The notes under the pieces are model-generated. The model worked only from the letters and a program-made list of their open reading frames with translations, searched no databases and was not told where the DNA came from. Shown here piece after piece: positions 1 to 10,929 of a stretch of DNA of 64,000 nt. Within the stretch, counting starts at the first letter, position 1, and each line of letters starts with the position of its first letter. A program made the position numbers and the translations under genes. Source of the DNA: Sepioteuthis lessoniana (taxonomy: Eukaryota; Mollusca; Cephalopoda; Myopsida; Loliginidae); contig OY757904.1 in the NCBI GenBank assembly GCA_963585895.1, positions 85,560,543 through 85,624,542 on the forward strand, given 5' to 3'.

Positions 1-2
1 CA

Positions 3-314
3 GTTAATTCAAAAAAAGTTATCATTGCAGAATTAATGATCCCTTTCAAGACCAACATTGACTGGGCGCATCAGCGGAAATTGGAAAAGTACGAAGATCT
101 ACGTGAACAGTGCACTAAGAATGACTGGTCAACAGACATATTTCCTCTTGAGATTGGATGTCGAGGTTTTATTTCGAATGCAACCTCTACATTTTTAACC
201 AAAATCAGACTTACACCAGCAAAGAAGAGGGAATATATAAAAAAGATCCAAAACAAGGCTGTAACTGCATCTGAATGGATATGGCATTCGTACAGATTAA
301 ACACCATCCAATAA
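3..314 (+). CDS. LINE fragment, restriction-like-endonuclease-type C-terminal region
   Basis: The frame is already open at the window edge and runs to a stop at 312-314. It reads IAELMIPFKTNIDWAHQRKL, followed by KYEDL and PLEIGCRGF. This pattern (an acidic IPxE/K strand, a KYxxL helix, a PIEVGCRGF strand and an alanine- and tryptophan-rich end) is one I know from the C-terminal part of many animal non-LTR reverse transcriptases that probably carry a restriction-like nuclease fold. The assignment rests on remembered family resemblance. Only the last hundred or so codons are inside the window. The sequence to about 700 (a T-rich stretch, then an AATAAA at 668) could be its 3' untranslated tail. 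Confidence 0.5.
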   Translation, partial: VNSKKVIIAELMIPFKTNIDWAHQRKLEKYEDLREQCTKNDWSTDIFPLEIGCRGFISNATSTFLTKIRLTPAKKREYIKKIQNKAVTASEWIWHSYRLNTIQ

Positions 315-1142
315 AGTCTGGTAGTATTGTGAGGTACTGCTTGGGCGCCCTGGGTAATGATGCTTCGGCCCCGAAACCATGCCTGAACCCAGGGTCATCA
401 TCTGAAGAAGACTTTACTGGAAGCAAAACTACTTCTTTGGCGGCAGTTTTTGTATATAATTTTTATTTTATTTTATTTTTTTTTTTTTTAAATATATTCC
501 ACCATTAACAGACATTTTATGCCTGGCTCGTCCAAGGATGAAGATTTTATGAGGGGCTTAGTCCAGGATTTGGACATTTTAGTGGAGGCTCTTCCAAGAT
601 ACAGGAAGACTTTCTCGCTCCCGACTTTTACTTGAATTATTTTTGTCTTTGTTTCTTCCTTTTAATCAATAAAAGAACTTTGTTATTAATCTTCTTAACT
701 CAAACATGGCAGTTCAGAGTCCTTATTTTCTTGTGGAAGAATTGTGTTTGTCGAAGACCTTGTATTTGAGAGGGAAAGCTTGCCAATTAGCTATGTTGAC
801 TTAATTATTCACCTATAACTCGCCTCATGGCTTTAAAATGTGGTCCACTAGGGAGTTGATGATATCTGTGACACTAAATAGCATTCGGCAGACCACAGCC
901 AACGTCTGTGTCTGCCGTTAACTGGTGGACTTGGCAGGAACAAACAGCACCCTACAAGCCCGCTAGTCACATGGTGGTGTAACACCATGTTTATTGAGTT
1001 TGCAGCATTTGGGGTGCAACTCCAAATAAGTTTGATTTTCTGTTTTTACAGTAGATGCCATACAATCTTCATTGAACTCCATAGATATAGACTAGATGGC
1101 AAGATAAAAAATTCCTAGTCCATAGAAATATTGTTCAAAGAA

Positions 1143-1500
1143 GCTAGACAGCAATTACACAAGAATGTTGCGGGCAATATTAAACAAGTCCTGGCAGCAA
1201 CACCCCACAAGGCACCAACTATACAGCCACCTGCCTCCCATCATGAAAACTATACAAGTTAGACAAACCAGACACACAGGACACTGCTGGAGAAGCAAGG
1301 ACAAACTCATCAGTGATGTACTCCTATGGACCCCCGCATATGGCCAAGCAAAAGCAGGACGACCAGCTCGAACATACATACAGCAGCTATGTGAGGATAC
1401 GGGATGTAGCCCTGAAGACTTGCCAGAAGCGATGAATGATAGGGAGAAGTGGCGAGAGAGGGTTAGGGATATCCATGCTAGCGGCACGACATGATGATAA
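1143..1500 (+). CDS. 5'-truncated RTE-like LINE, last part of ORF2
   Basis: The frame reads NYTRMLRAILNKSW, then TRHTGHCWR, LLWTPAYGQAKAGRPA and RERVRDIHASGTT before a stop at 1492-1494, ending in the short tail ATGATGATAA. The same protein and tail occur at 57001-57340 at the end of a longer LINE, so this is a 5'-truncated insertion of that family covering only the end of ORF2. The open frame of about 110 codons has no stop, which suggests a fairly young copy. It lies downstream of the visible RGP1 exons and on the opposite strand. The clade (RTE or RTEX-like) is inferred from the C-terminal style, not proved. Confidence 0.75.
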
Positions 1501-1601
1501 TGCATAACAAGCATCAGCAAAAACCAGTAATTGATGGTTCACATAAGTTATATTTTAGTATAGACTTTATAAGAAAATATACTTACAGGTTATTAACTCA
1601 C

Positions 1602-1729
1602 CTGGACACAAGGTACAGTTCCACATGAAAAATCAAACACCCCATTGATATCTTCTCCAAGTTTGTATGCACTTTTGAAAAGATAAAAACGAGCAACTTT
1701 TCCCCGAGCATTTGTTATGTTATAAAAAT
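1602..1729 (-). CDS. RGP1: RGP1 coding exon 6 (residues ~214-256)
   Basis: Read on the minus strand, the exon follows a pyrimidine-rich acceptor (ctctctctag) and ends at a good donor (CCAG|gtgagt). It encodes FYNITNARGKVARFYLFKS, then YKLGEDINGVFDFSCGTVPC and VQ. This aligns with human RGP1 LYNISDGRGKVGTFGIFKS...[22 protein letters not shown] as I remember it. The junction codon is shared with the previous exon (C plus AT), and this exon ends in phase 0. It is the last coding exon in the window. About a third of the protein (the second arrestin-like lobe) must lie beyond base 1. No stop or terminal exon is present in 1-1601. Confidence 0.9.
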
Positions 1730-2709
1730 CTAGAGAGAGAAAAAAAGAAGGTCATTTTGATTTTTCAGTCTTCAGGAAAATCAAAATCAATACACATTTT
1801 TAAAACTTATCTGCAGTTTTGTTTATTTAAGATTATTTAGTATATTATCAGAATATTATATTAAACAGGCATAGTTTCCATCATAAATAACAGAATTATT
1901 CATTTATGGGTCAGCATTTGCTGCTTGTCTATGGTTTTCAGAAAATGGTATCAAGAAAGCAATTGACAGAGAGAGATTGAATAGCAGAGCTTTACCGAAG
2001 TACTCCTTTTTGATTTAAGTTGCATTAAGTAATGCCTTGTGCTACCATTTCTGATTACACTGTAGAAAGACCAGGTTGCATGACATCCCATAAATAGATG
2101 AAAACATTTATCCCATTAGTGTACACTAGTTTGTTAACTGCAATTACAAATCATCATCACCCCTATAGTCATCAATGAATGAAGACAAAGGTTATGTAAG
2201 CATAATAGTACTTATTCAATAAACTTATCCTTTTATCAATTCATTTTAATCTAAGATGACGAAACATTCTTAAAAAATTGAGTTTGAAAAAAAAATTATA
2301 GAAATTATAATAGTTAAGGGCAAACATGAATCTTTAGCCCCAAGATCCTCAGAGACAGTATTTGAGCTCACAAAAAATTTCAAAGGGTTAAAAACAATCT
2401 CACCAGTAATAAGGTTAAAAACAATATAGAGTGATTCAATAATTAAAAGTAAAAGTTTAAGAAAGCATTCAGTTATGGAGGTATTTTTGCCAAGTTTTAT
2501 GAATGTTTAAAAAGGAACTTTATATACAAGATGAAATATTCATAAAATAATTTTTTTGATATTTACACAAAGGACATTCAGTAAATAAGATGAATTTTGC
2601 AATATAATGACTAATATATCCAAGAACAAAAAATGTAGGTTTATTTTATTTTTCAGTATAATCTATTTAAAACACATTTTTCCTCATTGAAAAAAAGAAA
2701 AAAAAAAGA

Positions 2710-3100
2710 AAAAGCTTTTTGTATTCCTTCAGCATAGAATTCTTTGGACTGAACTTTAACCCATTTACTCCTCATTGCTTGAAAACTTTGTTCCACACAG
2801 AAATTCCTTGAAGTAGCCAAACAAGTGGAAATCTGAATGGTAAGGAAGACATAGCAACTGTTCTTAACCGAACTGATGGTTTTTACCGTTTTTGTTGCAG
2901 CCTTTCATTGTTGTGGTGAAATCTAATGATTACAAGGTCATCATGCACAATTTTGTGTGCAATACCCACAGAAATTTCCAGTTGTTCAGAAATGTCCACT
3001 ATTTTAACTCTTCTGCCAGAAATGCATTAACAGAATCTATCATTTCAGGTGCGTTCACCTTCATAGGTTTGCTTGGTCCGTTACCATTTTGGAATTCTTG

Positions 3101-3115
<15 letters not shown>
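2710..3115 (-). pseudogene. internally deleted mariner-family transposase remnant
   Basis: On the minus strand, 3090-2890 reads NGPSKPMKVNAPEMIDSVNA, then DISEQLEISVGIAHKIVHDD. This is the second helix-turn-helix of mariner transposases (compare VSEQTGISIGSCHKI). Further along, at 2840-2720, is SDFHLFGYFKEFL and FSSNEE, which resembles the C-terminal SDYHLFRSMQ...FSNYEE segment after the third catalytic aspartate. The middle of the catalytic domain is missing, so this is a deleted copy, and several frames are broken. It differs from the mariner family at 8.9, 16.7 and 27.6 kb. A poly-A run at 3104-3135 borders it. It lies inside an RGP1 intron. Confidence 0.5.
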
Positions 3116-3139
<24 letters not shown>

Positions 3140-3448
3140 AGCCCCATTCTTTGGTGAATTTCACATGGTTTGCACTTCTAAGCTACCAAAAATTTCATAA
3201 CAGACCTCTGTTCAAGCCTGAAACATACTAATTTGCTGCCATTTTGAATAGCCTCGAAAACATTTTTCTGGGAGGAAAATAATTTTTACTATACATTCAT
3301 GAAGGTATAAAAAAAAAAAAATAAATAAATAAATAAAAAACAACACACACTATATTTACTGAATGACCCTTGTATAATATACACTTTATACAAAATTATT
3401 TCTGTATTTTATCTTTGCAAAGGTGTTGTATAAGACATAGGAACTCAC

Positions 3449-3589
3449 GAGCTGCTTTTCGAGCAGTGATTGTTGAAAGAACTTGTAAGGCAACATCTAG
3501 GACAGAATTTTCTTTCCTGGAATGCTTCAAGAATGGATTAGCAGGTGCAACATCCTCATTTTCATTGTAAACACTAATGTCATTCAGTC
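3449..3589 (-). CDS. RGP1: RGP1 coding exon 5 (residues ~167-213)
   Basis: The acceptor is ttctttgag| and the donor CAGCTC|gtgagt. In the frame carried over from the previous exon it reads GLNDISVYNENEDVAPANPF, then LKHSRKENSVLDVALQVLS and TITARKAA. Human RGP1 has [20 protein letters not shown] in this place. A second AG 18 bases further in (catt|ag) would change the frame, so the acceptor at 3590-3591 is preferred. This is the linker between the two arrestin-like halves, expected to be the least conserved part of the protein. Confidence 0.88.
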
Positions 3590-4239
3590 CTCAAAGAAAA
3601 AGTATAAAGTTGATAATAGAATTCATCATTAAGTAAAGTAAATAATATTTATCCATTTTGTGTATATTTGGTTTCCATCTGCAGGACAAGATGCTCTATA
3701 TCTTAAGATGCTCAGAATTTGTTCAATAGATTTACACTACTTATAATACTACTTTTACAACAAATAAATATTTTTATTACAAGAGATAGATAAGGAGACA
3801 ATCAAAACAAAATTTATGATTTTGAAGTATTAAAAAGAAATTATATGATATCAAGTATTTTAATCTAATTCAAATATTTTGCATACAGTACCTGTTTCAA
3901 GCATTCCTATCCAATACAAACAATTTTCAAAAAGAACACCAGAACTGGAGCCTCACCATTGGATGCAGTTTAGTTTTATAACCAAGAACCCCCTCACTTT
4001 TTTTTTGCTAGGAGAGGGTTTTATCTCTTCAACAGAGGATATAGTTGGTGTATTTTAAGCCCCATTAACTGTTTATTGAAATGGATGGCTGGCTTTGAGC
4101 AATGAAGATGGAAATTGACCTTCAAATTTCCATGTCCATTTTGGGTGGTAATCAGAATAAATATTCCATTTAAAGACAACACTGTGAGGAGATAAAAAGA
4201 CTACTTTTAACTTTAGTCCTCTTGAATCCTAGTGCTCTG

Positions 4240-4453
4240 GGGGTGTCCTCGTGGTGTAATGGTTAAAGTGATGGACTGCGAAATTGTAGTACATGAGTTC
4301 GTACTCCAGTCGTGCTATTATGTTCACTTTCGGGCAAATAACCTTATCCTCCCAGCTATGGGTTAAATAGTACCACTACTGTTCTTCTAGGAGAATGGCA
4401 TTAAATAACCTAAAAAGAGTTGATATGCCATTAAACAAAGAAACCAAACCAAA
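4240..4453 (+). repeat. tRNA-derived SINE with 12-bp target duplication
   Basis: The element starts with a tRNA-like head: GTGGTGTAATGGTTA as box A and GAGTTCGTACTCC as box B. It continues with a body containing CCTCCCAGCTATGGGTTAAA and ends in a short A/C-rich tail (aaaccaaaccaaac). It is bounded by a perfect 12-bp direct repeat CCTAGTGCTCTG at 4228-4239 and 4454-4465, as expected for LINE-mediated insertion. The 3' part (GGCATTAAATAACC...TGATATGCCAT) is shared, in reverse orientation, with the repeats at 7574, 10930, 19562 and 21328. The RNA polymerase III boxes look degenerate. Confidence 0.85.
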
Positions 4454-4469
4454 CCTAGTGCTCTGTATG

Positions 4470-6060
4470 TAAAGCCAAACAGATTGTTCTAAAATCTTTA
4501 GGATCCCAGGAAGCATCTGCTCTATGGGTTGATCAATGTTAAAATTGTTTTTACTAATATATGCTAGCATTCCCAGCTGATAGTGCATTTTGACAAATTC
4601 GCATCTTAATCTATTCAACTAGTAATGTCTCACTTATTTCTGGCCGAATTTTCAAAAATATTTATATGGTTGACAAGAAAATAAGCTTTCCAAATTTCCA
4701 TGTATTTTTATCCATTTTTTAAAATAGTAAGTTGAAGTGATATTTCTCCAAGAACAGCCAAAAATGAAAAATTTGGATTTTTTTTTGGAAACAATTTTAT
4801 ATATGGTGTTCTTTTACAAAAAGCAAAGATGGTCTGTCTTTATCAATATTCTTGAAATTGAACAACTGATTAGAAGACATAACAAACTATTATCAGGATG
4901 TTTTTTATTCTTCAACATGTGAAAGCAAAAATACAACTGAACAAAGTCAATGGAGGTTCATTTAAAAGTTATAAGTTAAAAAGGATCGCCTGCTGTGTAG
5001 TTGGTAATATATCAAAATAATTCTTAGATTATGTGTGAAATTTGGATAATTTTAAGAGATTTGTTTTTTGTCTAAATCTACATTTTTTGGTGGGGAGGGA
5101 AGAACTAAAATAACCTACAAAAAATAAATAAATAAAAATAATGACAGCAAGAGTGCTTTATAGAAATTATTAATGACCGAGATTCATTTAATGATTCATT
5201 TAAATTGTATAAGGAAATTTAAAAAGAAGCATCTACTGTATTATAGAGGGTAGTTTCAGAATTATTTTGATATATGAAATTTGGATAATCTTAAGAGCTT
5301 TGTCAAGTTTCCATTCAGGAAGAAAAATTCATTATAAATCAATAACCACACAAAGTTTACATTTTTTTGGGGAAAAAAAGCAGAATTTATAAGTTAATAA
5401 CCACATTTTTTTTCCTTGGGCTGGGTAAAAAAAAAAAAAAAAGGTCAGCACTCATTTTTTCATGTCAGTTTCTAATCACTTTTTTCTTCTCTACAGGAAT
5501 ATTAAGGATAATTGTGCTAAGTTTTAAAAACAGGTATATTGTTAAAATTAATTTCCCATTTAAACATTTTGTCAGTTTTTCTGTAAATGAGATTGCATAT
5601 TCATTAAATTGAAATAAATAGTAAACTGAATTGTATGAATAATTATTACACAAATGTGCTTAAGAAAAATAAATAAAAGAGCTGGTTTTATACATAGAAA
5701 TGTAAATATGTTGGAATACAAATCAGGCCATGCATCTCGGGCCACATGATCATTTGACCCCTTTGTATTGTCTTCCACAGCAGGTCAAGTTGAAATGCAG
5801 GAGTCCAATACAGTTCCACAAAGAACAAGGTGAAGACAAAAAAAATTGAATAAATATTGTTTAAAGAGAAAAAGGAAGTTTGTGTGAAAAAATGACGGTT
5901 TGGCTACATAGTTCCCTTAACTAAAAACTAAAGCTGACTGTGAGATCTTTGGGCCTGACATCACCACCCCCACATCTCTTTGGCAGACCCTCTGTGTATT
6001 CCCTTATGTTCCTTTGGTTGTACTGTTTGTGTCTAGACTGTTCTTCAGACTCTGGTCTCC
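4470..6060. other. AT-rich intron sequence without a recognisable gene
   Basis: This stretch of an RGP1 intron is AT-rich with many A and T runs. The open frames are short and low in complexity. At about 5030-5300 there is a weak local duplication around 'gaaatttggataat(t/c)ttaagag' (near 5036 and 5276). I see no transposase, reverse transcriptase or exon signal. Confidence 0.5.
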
Positions 6061-6071
6061 CATCATCTCTT

Positions 6072-6326
6072 CTATATCAGTTCTTTCAGCCCATCTGTGC
6101 TTTCAAGTCTCTTCTGCATCTGTCTCATCTCTTCTAGTAGCAGACTGACAACTTGTCTATATCCTGGGGTGAACATTCCTATTTCCAGACCCCTGGCAAC
6201 CCACAGGTTGGACATAAACATGCTAGCAGACATGTCTCCAGTACCCTTAAGGGTGTGATAATAAAATTTTGTAAGTCGCGGTCCACTTTTATCTGACCAT
6301 TTGAACTTTATCCCATGCAAAAACAT
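6072..6326 (-). other. unrecognised open frame, 84 codons, coding-like composition
   Basis: The predicted protein contains MFLHGIKFKWSDKSGPRLTK, later MFMSNLWVARGLEIGMF and a charged helical end LLLEEMRQMQKRLES. It is less AT-driven and lower in repeats than the surrounding intron, so it looks like a relic of real coding sequence. I do not recognise a domain. The frame stops in TAG, and in-frame stops follow in the region read on toward 5940. It could be a fragment of a mobile-element ORF or a retropseudogene. No splice sites fit it as an RGP1 exon, and it lies between coding exons 4 and 5. Confidence 0.3.
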
Positions 6327-6410
6327 CTTAGCTCCTATATGGATATATACATATACACTTACACATACCCATGCATCAACTCACAACCATACACCCACAC
6401 ATACATACTG

Positions 6411-7130
6411 TTATGAATTTGGACCCTAGGATAGTCAAATTCATATTTTACTCATAAATATAGACTCTTTTTTTGTTTCATTCGGAAATAAGCAGAAGTA
6501 GACAAGAAGTTTGAAGAGTTGAATTCAGGTCAAGGGTGCATGCTGACCGATTGATGGTCAAGTTTCCCTTAATATGGGTGTATGAACTGGCAAGCAGCCC
6601 CTAGCAACAAGCGACCTATTTGAAGGCTGAATGTTGATTGGCCAAGAAGCCCATGTGATACAAGGCAGTGGGAAGGTCGAATCAGACAAGTTAGTTGGCT
6701 GAAAGATCCCTTAACAGACAGACATGTCTGTAGTGCAAAGAGTAAACTGTTTTTTCCAAGGCCAGCTCATATGGGAAAATTAAAATGATGCCAGAAAAAG
6801 ATAAGAAATGCATGACGATTTTGTACGTCAACTGACAGCGAGAGAAACGACTTGAAGATGTACCCAGAAAGAAAGAAAGAGAAATTAACAGTTGGAGAAA
6901 CATGAAACTAGAAAAAAATCTAGGTGAATTGTACCCAAATTGTTAAAATATAAACATTTTTATTTTTGACGCTAAGACCATTTTACTTCACATACATGCC
7001 TTTATTTTTTGGGGGGTTGATAATAAAATAATTTGTATTATAAATTGCGCATTTAGTGTTGTCTTCATTTTTGGCTTAATTTAAAATCTGTATTATAGTT
7101 TTCCTTTTTCACTTGTGGTTGAATGACATC
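6411..7130. repeat. possible solo-LTR-like repeat, weakly supported
   Basis: The stretch begins TGTTATGAATTTGGACCC and could end near TTGAATGACA. It contains an inverted CCAAT (ttgattggcc, about 6635) and several AATAAA-like motifs. About 70 bases at 6845-6905 (tacccagaaagaaag and following) recur in diverged form at 8843-8912, beside a mariner end, which shows that this is repetitive DNA. No target duplication was found, so the ends and the LTR identity are uncertain. From 7130 to 7570 I see only AT-rich sequence. Confidence 0.3.
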
Positions 7131-7573
7131 CCGAAATAAAATATTGTCCAACCTAATACCACCAATACGCATGGTTTTGTCCGGGTGACAGGCGTAGGTA
7201 AAAGGATCGAGACTAAAAGCTTGTCACCTTCACCGACAGTAAACCAGTTGGAGAAGTTTTATGACAATACATACACACATTTACTCACATAGAGCTAAAC
7301 TAGTATAATAGTGTCACAGATATAAAAGCTGTAGTTGAAATTAGAAAAAAAAAGTGCTAAATTCATATGTAACAATATTCTAAAGTTACTTTTTTACATT
7401 GTATTAATTATGTGGAAGAATTTATGATATAGAAAAAAAATAAAGCATACTAATAAACTTTTAAAGTCAACTAATACATTTTTCGTAGTTTTTTAATTTT
7501 TCATTTTAACTTCTATTTTAATTATTACAATGTAAAAGATAGTAATTTGTATCATTAACATGTTTGTCTCAGC

Positions 7574-8345
7574 AAGTTGGTTGGTTGGGTTTATGGCATA
7601 TCAGCCTTTGTAGGTTATTTAATGCCAAATCCATTTTGATACAAATCATATTTACCAACCCCTCCACTCGGGCAGGATGTGACACAAGGTCAATTTTTAA
7701 GCGAAGTTTAACAGGCTTGAATTCAGAGTTTTCCTTCTCCTAGACTAGTTGCCTCACCAAAGCTGAAAAACCTAGTCTTCCCTACTATTTATCCATAGCT
7801 GGAGGGAGAATAATTGGATTCATATCTTTCCCAAGGGTATTAGTGTTATGTGAAATGCAATTAGTCTCGTCCAGGATTTTGAACTCGTGTCGCCGTGTCC
7901 ATTTCCTAGGACGGTAACCATTACACCACGGGCATCGCCATTTTGATACAAATAATCAGTTCTATTTCAAACAATTCAGTTTAGCATGAGTACACAGTTC
8001 AATTGTCAAAAACATTTCTAATAAAAGCTATTAAGTTCACTCAAACAATTCAGTTTAGCATAAGTAAAGTTTCAGTGTCAAAAACAATTTCATTTCAAAC
8101 AGTGCAGTTTAGTTCTATTTGACCCATAGATAGGACCCTATCAGGTGCTGCCACTCCAGGACAGAGTGAACCTGGGAGCGATGGCAATGAAGGGGTGTTC
8201 TGTATTTCCCAAAGCTCCAGCATTACTGGAACCTCATCATTAGATAGTCTAGTGTCATAATCAGGACACTTTTGGGGGGTAGGGTTTTACCACTCTGCAG
8301 ACATTCAGTCAATGTATTCTACAGCTCCAGCTGACAGGGCAATTA
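7574..8345 (-). repeat. long SINE-like dispersed repeat, split by a younger SINE
   Basis: The left end carries ATGGCATATCAGCC and GGTTATTTAATGCC, the reverse complement of the 3' end of the SINE at 4240. The repeat resumes after the nested SINE, with 'gttctatttgacccatagat', 'cctgggagcgatggcaatga', 'ctgcagacattcagt' and 'cagctgacagggc'. The same blocks occur in order at 10930-11225 and 19562-19980. Inside it there is also a local duplication of 'caaacaattcagtttagca' (about 7969 and 8044). No polymerase III head is obvious at its outer end. Confidence 0.6.
7647..7937 (-). repeat. tRNA-derived SINE nested in an older repeat, 16-bp target duplication
   Basis: On the minus strand the element starts CGATGCCCGTGGTGTAATGG (box A region) with box B at GAGTTCAAAATCC. 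It has the body CTCCCTCCAGCTATGGATAA and ends near GGGGTTGGTAAAT. It is flanked by a perfect 16-bp direct repeat CCATTTTGATACAAAT at 7631-7646 and 7938-7953. These bases belong to the older repeat around it, so the order of insertion is clear. The head is related to the SINE at 4240. Confidence 0.85.
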
Positions 8346-8349
8346 TCAG

Positions 8350-8805
8350 TAAGTGATTTTTTGGAAAAAAGAAAAAAAAAAAAAAAAGAGTCGGGGAATT
8401 TTATGAATTTTAAAAAGTAAAATAAACCAAGTTTAAAATATTTGCTAGCTTATTTATCTTTTTTATTCAACTTTTTTTCAGTTTATCATAAAGAAAAACA
8501 TTTAACAGTAATAACAATAAGATGGACCCCTTTGAAAAATTGATACACAATGGAATAAATGTTGAAGATATTAAAATTACATTTTAGTTTTTAAGTTTTG
8601 TCATTACAAAGATTGGAAGATTTCTTTTTATACGCAAAATGTTTTAGTATTCTTTTATTCAAACTTGGGTACTATGAAACAGAATTTTCAGGAAAATTCT
8701 AAAATGAGCAACATTAAAAAAAATCTTCTAAAGAAGATAATCATCAGATTTGAAGGAAATTTTCACAAGTTTATTTGGTAATTCATGAAATTACTTTTGA
8801 AACTA
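8350..8805. other. AT-rich intron sequence, nothing recognised
   Basis: Homopolymer A and T runs and short meaningless frames only. I see no gene or repeat boundary before the outer mariner terminal repeat at about 8812. Confidence 0.5.
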
Positions 8806-8811
8806 TGAGGT

Positions 8812-8840
8812 GCCCTCAATAAGTTTCCAGAACAAGAAAA
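8812..8840. repeat. extra outer copy of mariner left terminal repeat
   Basis: The bases GAGGTGCCCTCAATAAGTTTCC match the terminal repeat of the adjacent mariner (CGTGGTGCATTGAATAAGTTTCC at 8928) with a few changes. The two copies are separated by about 90 bases that also occur at 6845-6905. See the findings for the interpretation. Confidence 0.65.
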
Positions 8841-8927
8841 GATTTGAAGACATACCCAGAAAGAAAGGAAAAGAAATAATTGGTCGGTGAAACGCGACAC
8901 CAGAAAAAAAGAAGAGAGAGAGACATA

Positions 8928-10089
8928 CGTGGTGCATTGAATAAGTTTCCAGATTTTTTTTGTACAGGCATTTAAAATTGTCATAGACTCTTGAGAATTC
9001 AATATGTTATTGCTATACATCTTATTTAAACTTGGAAAAAATGCCACAGAAACGTATGGAATGCTTCAGACTGCTTTTCAATCATCTTACATGAATCGAG
9101 CATCAGTTTTTGAGTGGCATAAGAGATTCAAGGAAGGTAGGGAGTCTGTGAGGGATGATGAGAGGTGTGGGAGGAGTAATGAAGTCAGAACACCACAGTT
9201 GATTGGCCTAATAAAGAATTTCATGAATAAGGGCTGTCGTGTGTCTATAGAGACAATAAGTGCACAGTTTGATGTCAGACTGGGAACTGTACACACAATT
9301 ATTCACGAGTAACTGAAGATGTGGAAGATTTGTGCAAAGTTTGTCCCAAGGGTGCACAGAGAAGATCAGAAAGAAAGACGTTTTCATGACAGCAGGGAGA
9401 TGGTCGAGCTGACCAATTCAGATCCTGCAGTTCTTGATGCTCTGGTGACCTGCACTGAAAGCTGGATCTATAGCTATGACCCAGAGACCAAGAGACAGAG
9501 TTCCCAGTGGAAGCATGATGGCTCTCCCGGACCCAAGAAGGCCAGACAGAGCAAATCCACCCACAAACTTTTGATGATCCTTTTTTTTGGCATGCACTGG
9601 GTTCCCACAGTCAACAGACAGTCAACAAGGAATACTATGTTGAGGTTTTAAGAGAGTTCAGAAAGAGATTCCGTCGGAAGAGGCCAGCACTCTTCAAATC
9701 AGGGCAGTGGCATTTCCACCAGGACAATGCACCAGTCCACAACTCTATCCTTGTCACAGACTATTTGACCAAGATGGACATCAAGACAGTTCCTCAGCCT
9801 CCCTAGAGTCCAGACCTTGCTCCCTGTGACTTTGCTTATTCCCTAAGCTCAAGCAAAACCTTAGAGGCTGTCATTATGAGATAATTGAGGAGATGAAAGA
9901 GGCTGTGATGAAGGTTATTGACACACTCACACAAGAGGACTTCCATGGGGCCTTCCAGAGTTTGTTGGAACGGTACAAGTGCATTGCAGCCGGAGGAGAT
10001 TACTTCGAAGGGGACTAGAGTTTCATGTGTGTACTATCAATAAAAGTGCCCACACGAAAAAAGTCTGGAAACTTATTGTGTGCTCCTTG
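8928..10089 (+). mobile_element. mariner DNA transposon, nearly full length, inactive
   Basis: Terminal inverted repeats CGTGGTGCATTGAATAAGTT (left) and, at the right, AGTCTGGAAACTTATTGTGT end at TA dinucleotides (8926-8927 and 10090-10091), the expected target duplication. The internal region 9004-10018 encodes a mariner transposase: helix-turn-helix segment SVFEWHKRFKEG, first catalytic Asp region WIYSYDPETK, second in HFHQDNAPVHN, third in SPDLAPCDF with 34 residues between the last two (DD34D). The protein ends GGDYFEGD. The frame has a stop at 9310-9312, a shift near 9600-9650 and a nonsense change just before SPDLAPCD, so it cannot make a full transposase. It sits in an RGP1 intron. Confidence 0.92.
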
Positions 10090-10094
10090 TATCA

Positions 10095-10900
10095 ATGAAT
10101 TTTGGATGCAAGCACCATTTTGAAGACCTGGATCATCGTTAGCAGAGACAACCAAGCACTTCAAGGTATCACCATTCAACTGTCAAATTACTGAAATTTC
10201 ACAGTCACAGGATAGTAAAATGGTTGTATAGGTATGTCATCAAATGTTGATCACAGACTTATAAAGGCAACTAGAAAAGGAAAAAGATCTTCATGAAAAA
10301 GCACTTAGAGGTCTGTACTAAAAGAAATAGCAGCTGAAAAGAGAAAAAGTGAGAAACCTAAGAAAGGACAAAAAGATCTAAGGATGCAACAGGAACATGA
10401 TGCATCACTTAACCTAATTAAAAGAATTGCCAAGGAAATTAACAGCAGGTGATTATAATTGTTGTGTACCAAGTTTCATGGTATCCTGGTAGAAGGCACA
10501 TATGATGAATCCTGAAGAGCCTGGTAGCATTATATTTTTGGCCAGACAGATATGATGAGCAGGATATCAAAAAGGAATTTATTTTGAAGATTGGTTTGGT
10601 CCCAGAACTTATAGATTCTGGGAGATTGTAGAAAATGCCATCGCATGAAAGCATTCAAGACTTATATGAAAGTTTTCCTTGTATATTTTTGAATGAGCAA
10701 AATATCCCTAAATTTGCAATTTATTCATTGAATGAATTTTCATTTGTGTGATAAATAAGCAAGTCTCAAACAAATTCATACTGCTATAATAAAATATAGT
10801 TATGATATATTTTATCATTTTATGTACATATTTTTTTTTTATATTTTCCTTTTTTTATCTAAAGATGAAAATCTATTGCAAGTGATTTGATTCTGAAAAT
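10095..10900 (+). other. intron stretch with coding-like but frame-broken patch
   Basis: Between about 10260 and 10740 different frames give plausible peptide pieces, such as QKDLRMQQEHDASLNLIKR and, in another frame, DIKKEFILKIGLVPELIDSG. No frame stays open throughout, and no splice sites reconcile them. This could be an old retropseudogene or mobile-element relic. I could not identify a parent. The remaining bases are ordinary AT-rich intron. Confidence 0.3.
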
Positions 10901-10929
10901 GTATTTATAGTGGATAGAGGTTGTAGTTT

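Noticed and set aside
780-1080. a further RGP1 exon before the window edge
   Set aside because: No minus-strand frame with RGP1-like C-terminal motifs and splice sites was found in 1-1601.
4240-4320. tRNA gene
   Set aside because: Box A and box B are present, but the cloverleaf cannot be completed and a 12-bp target duplication surrounds a 214-bp unit, so it is a SINE head.
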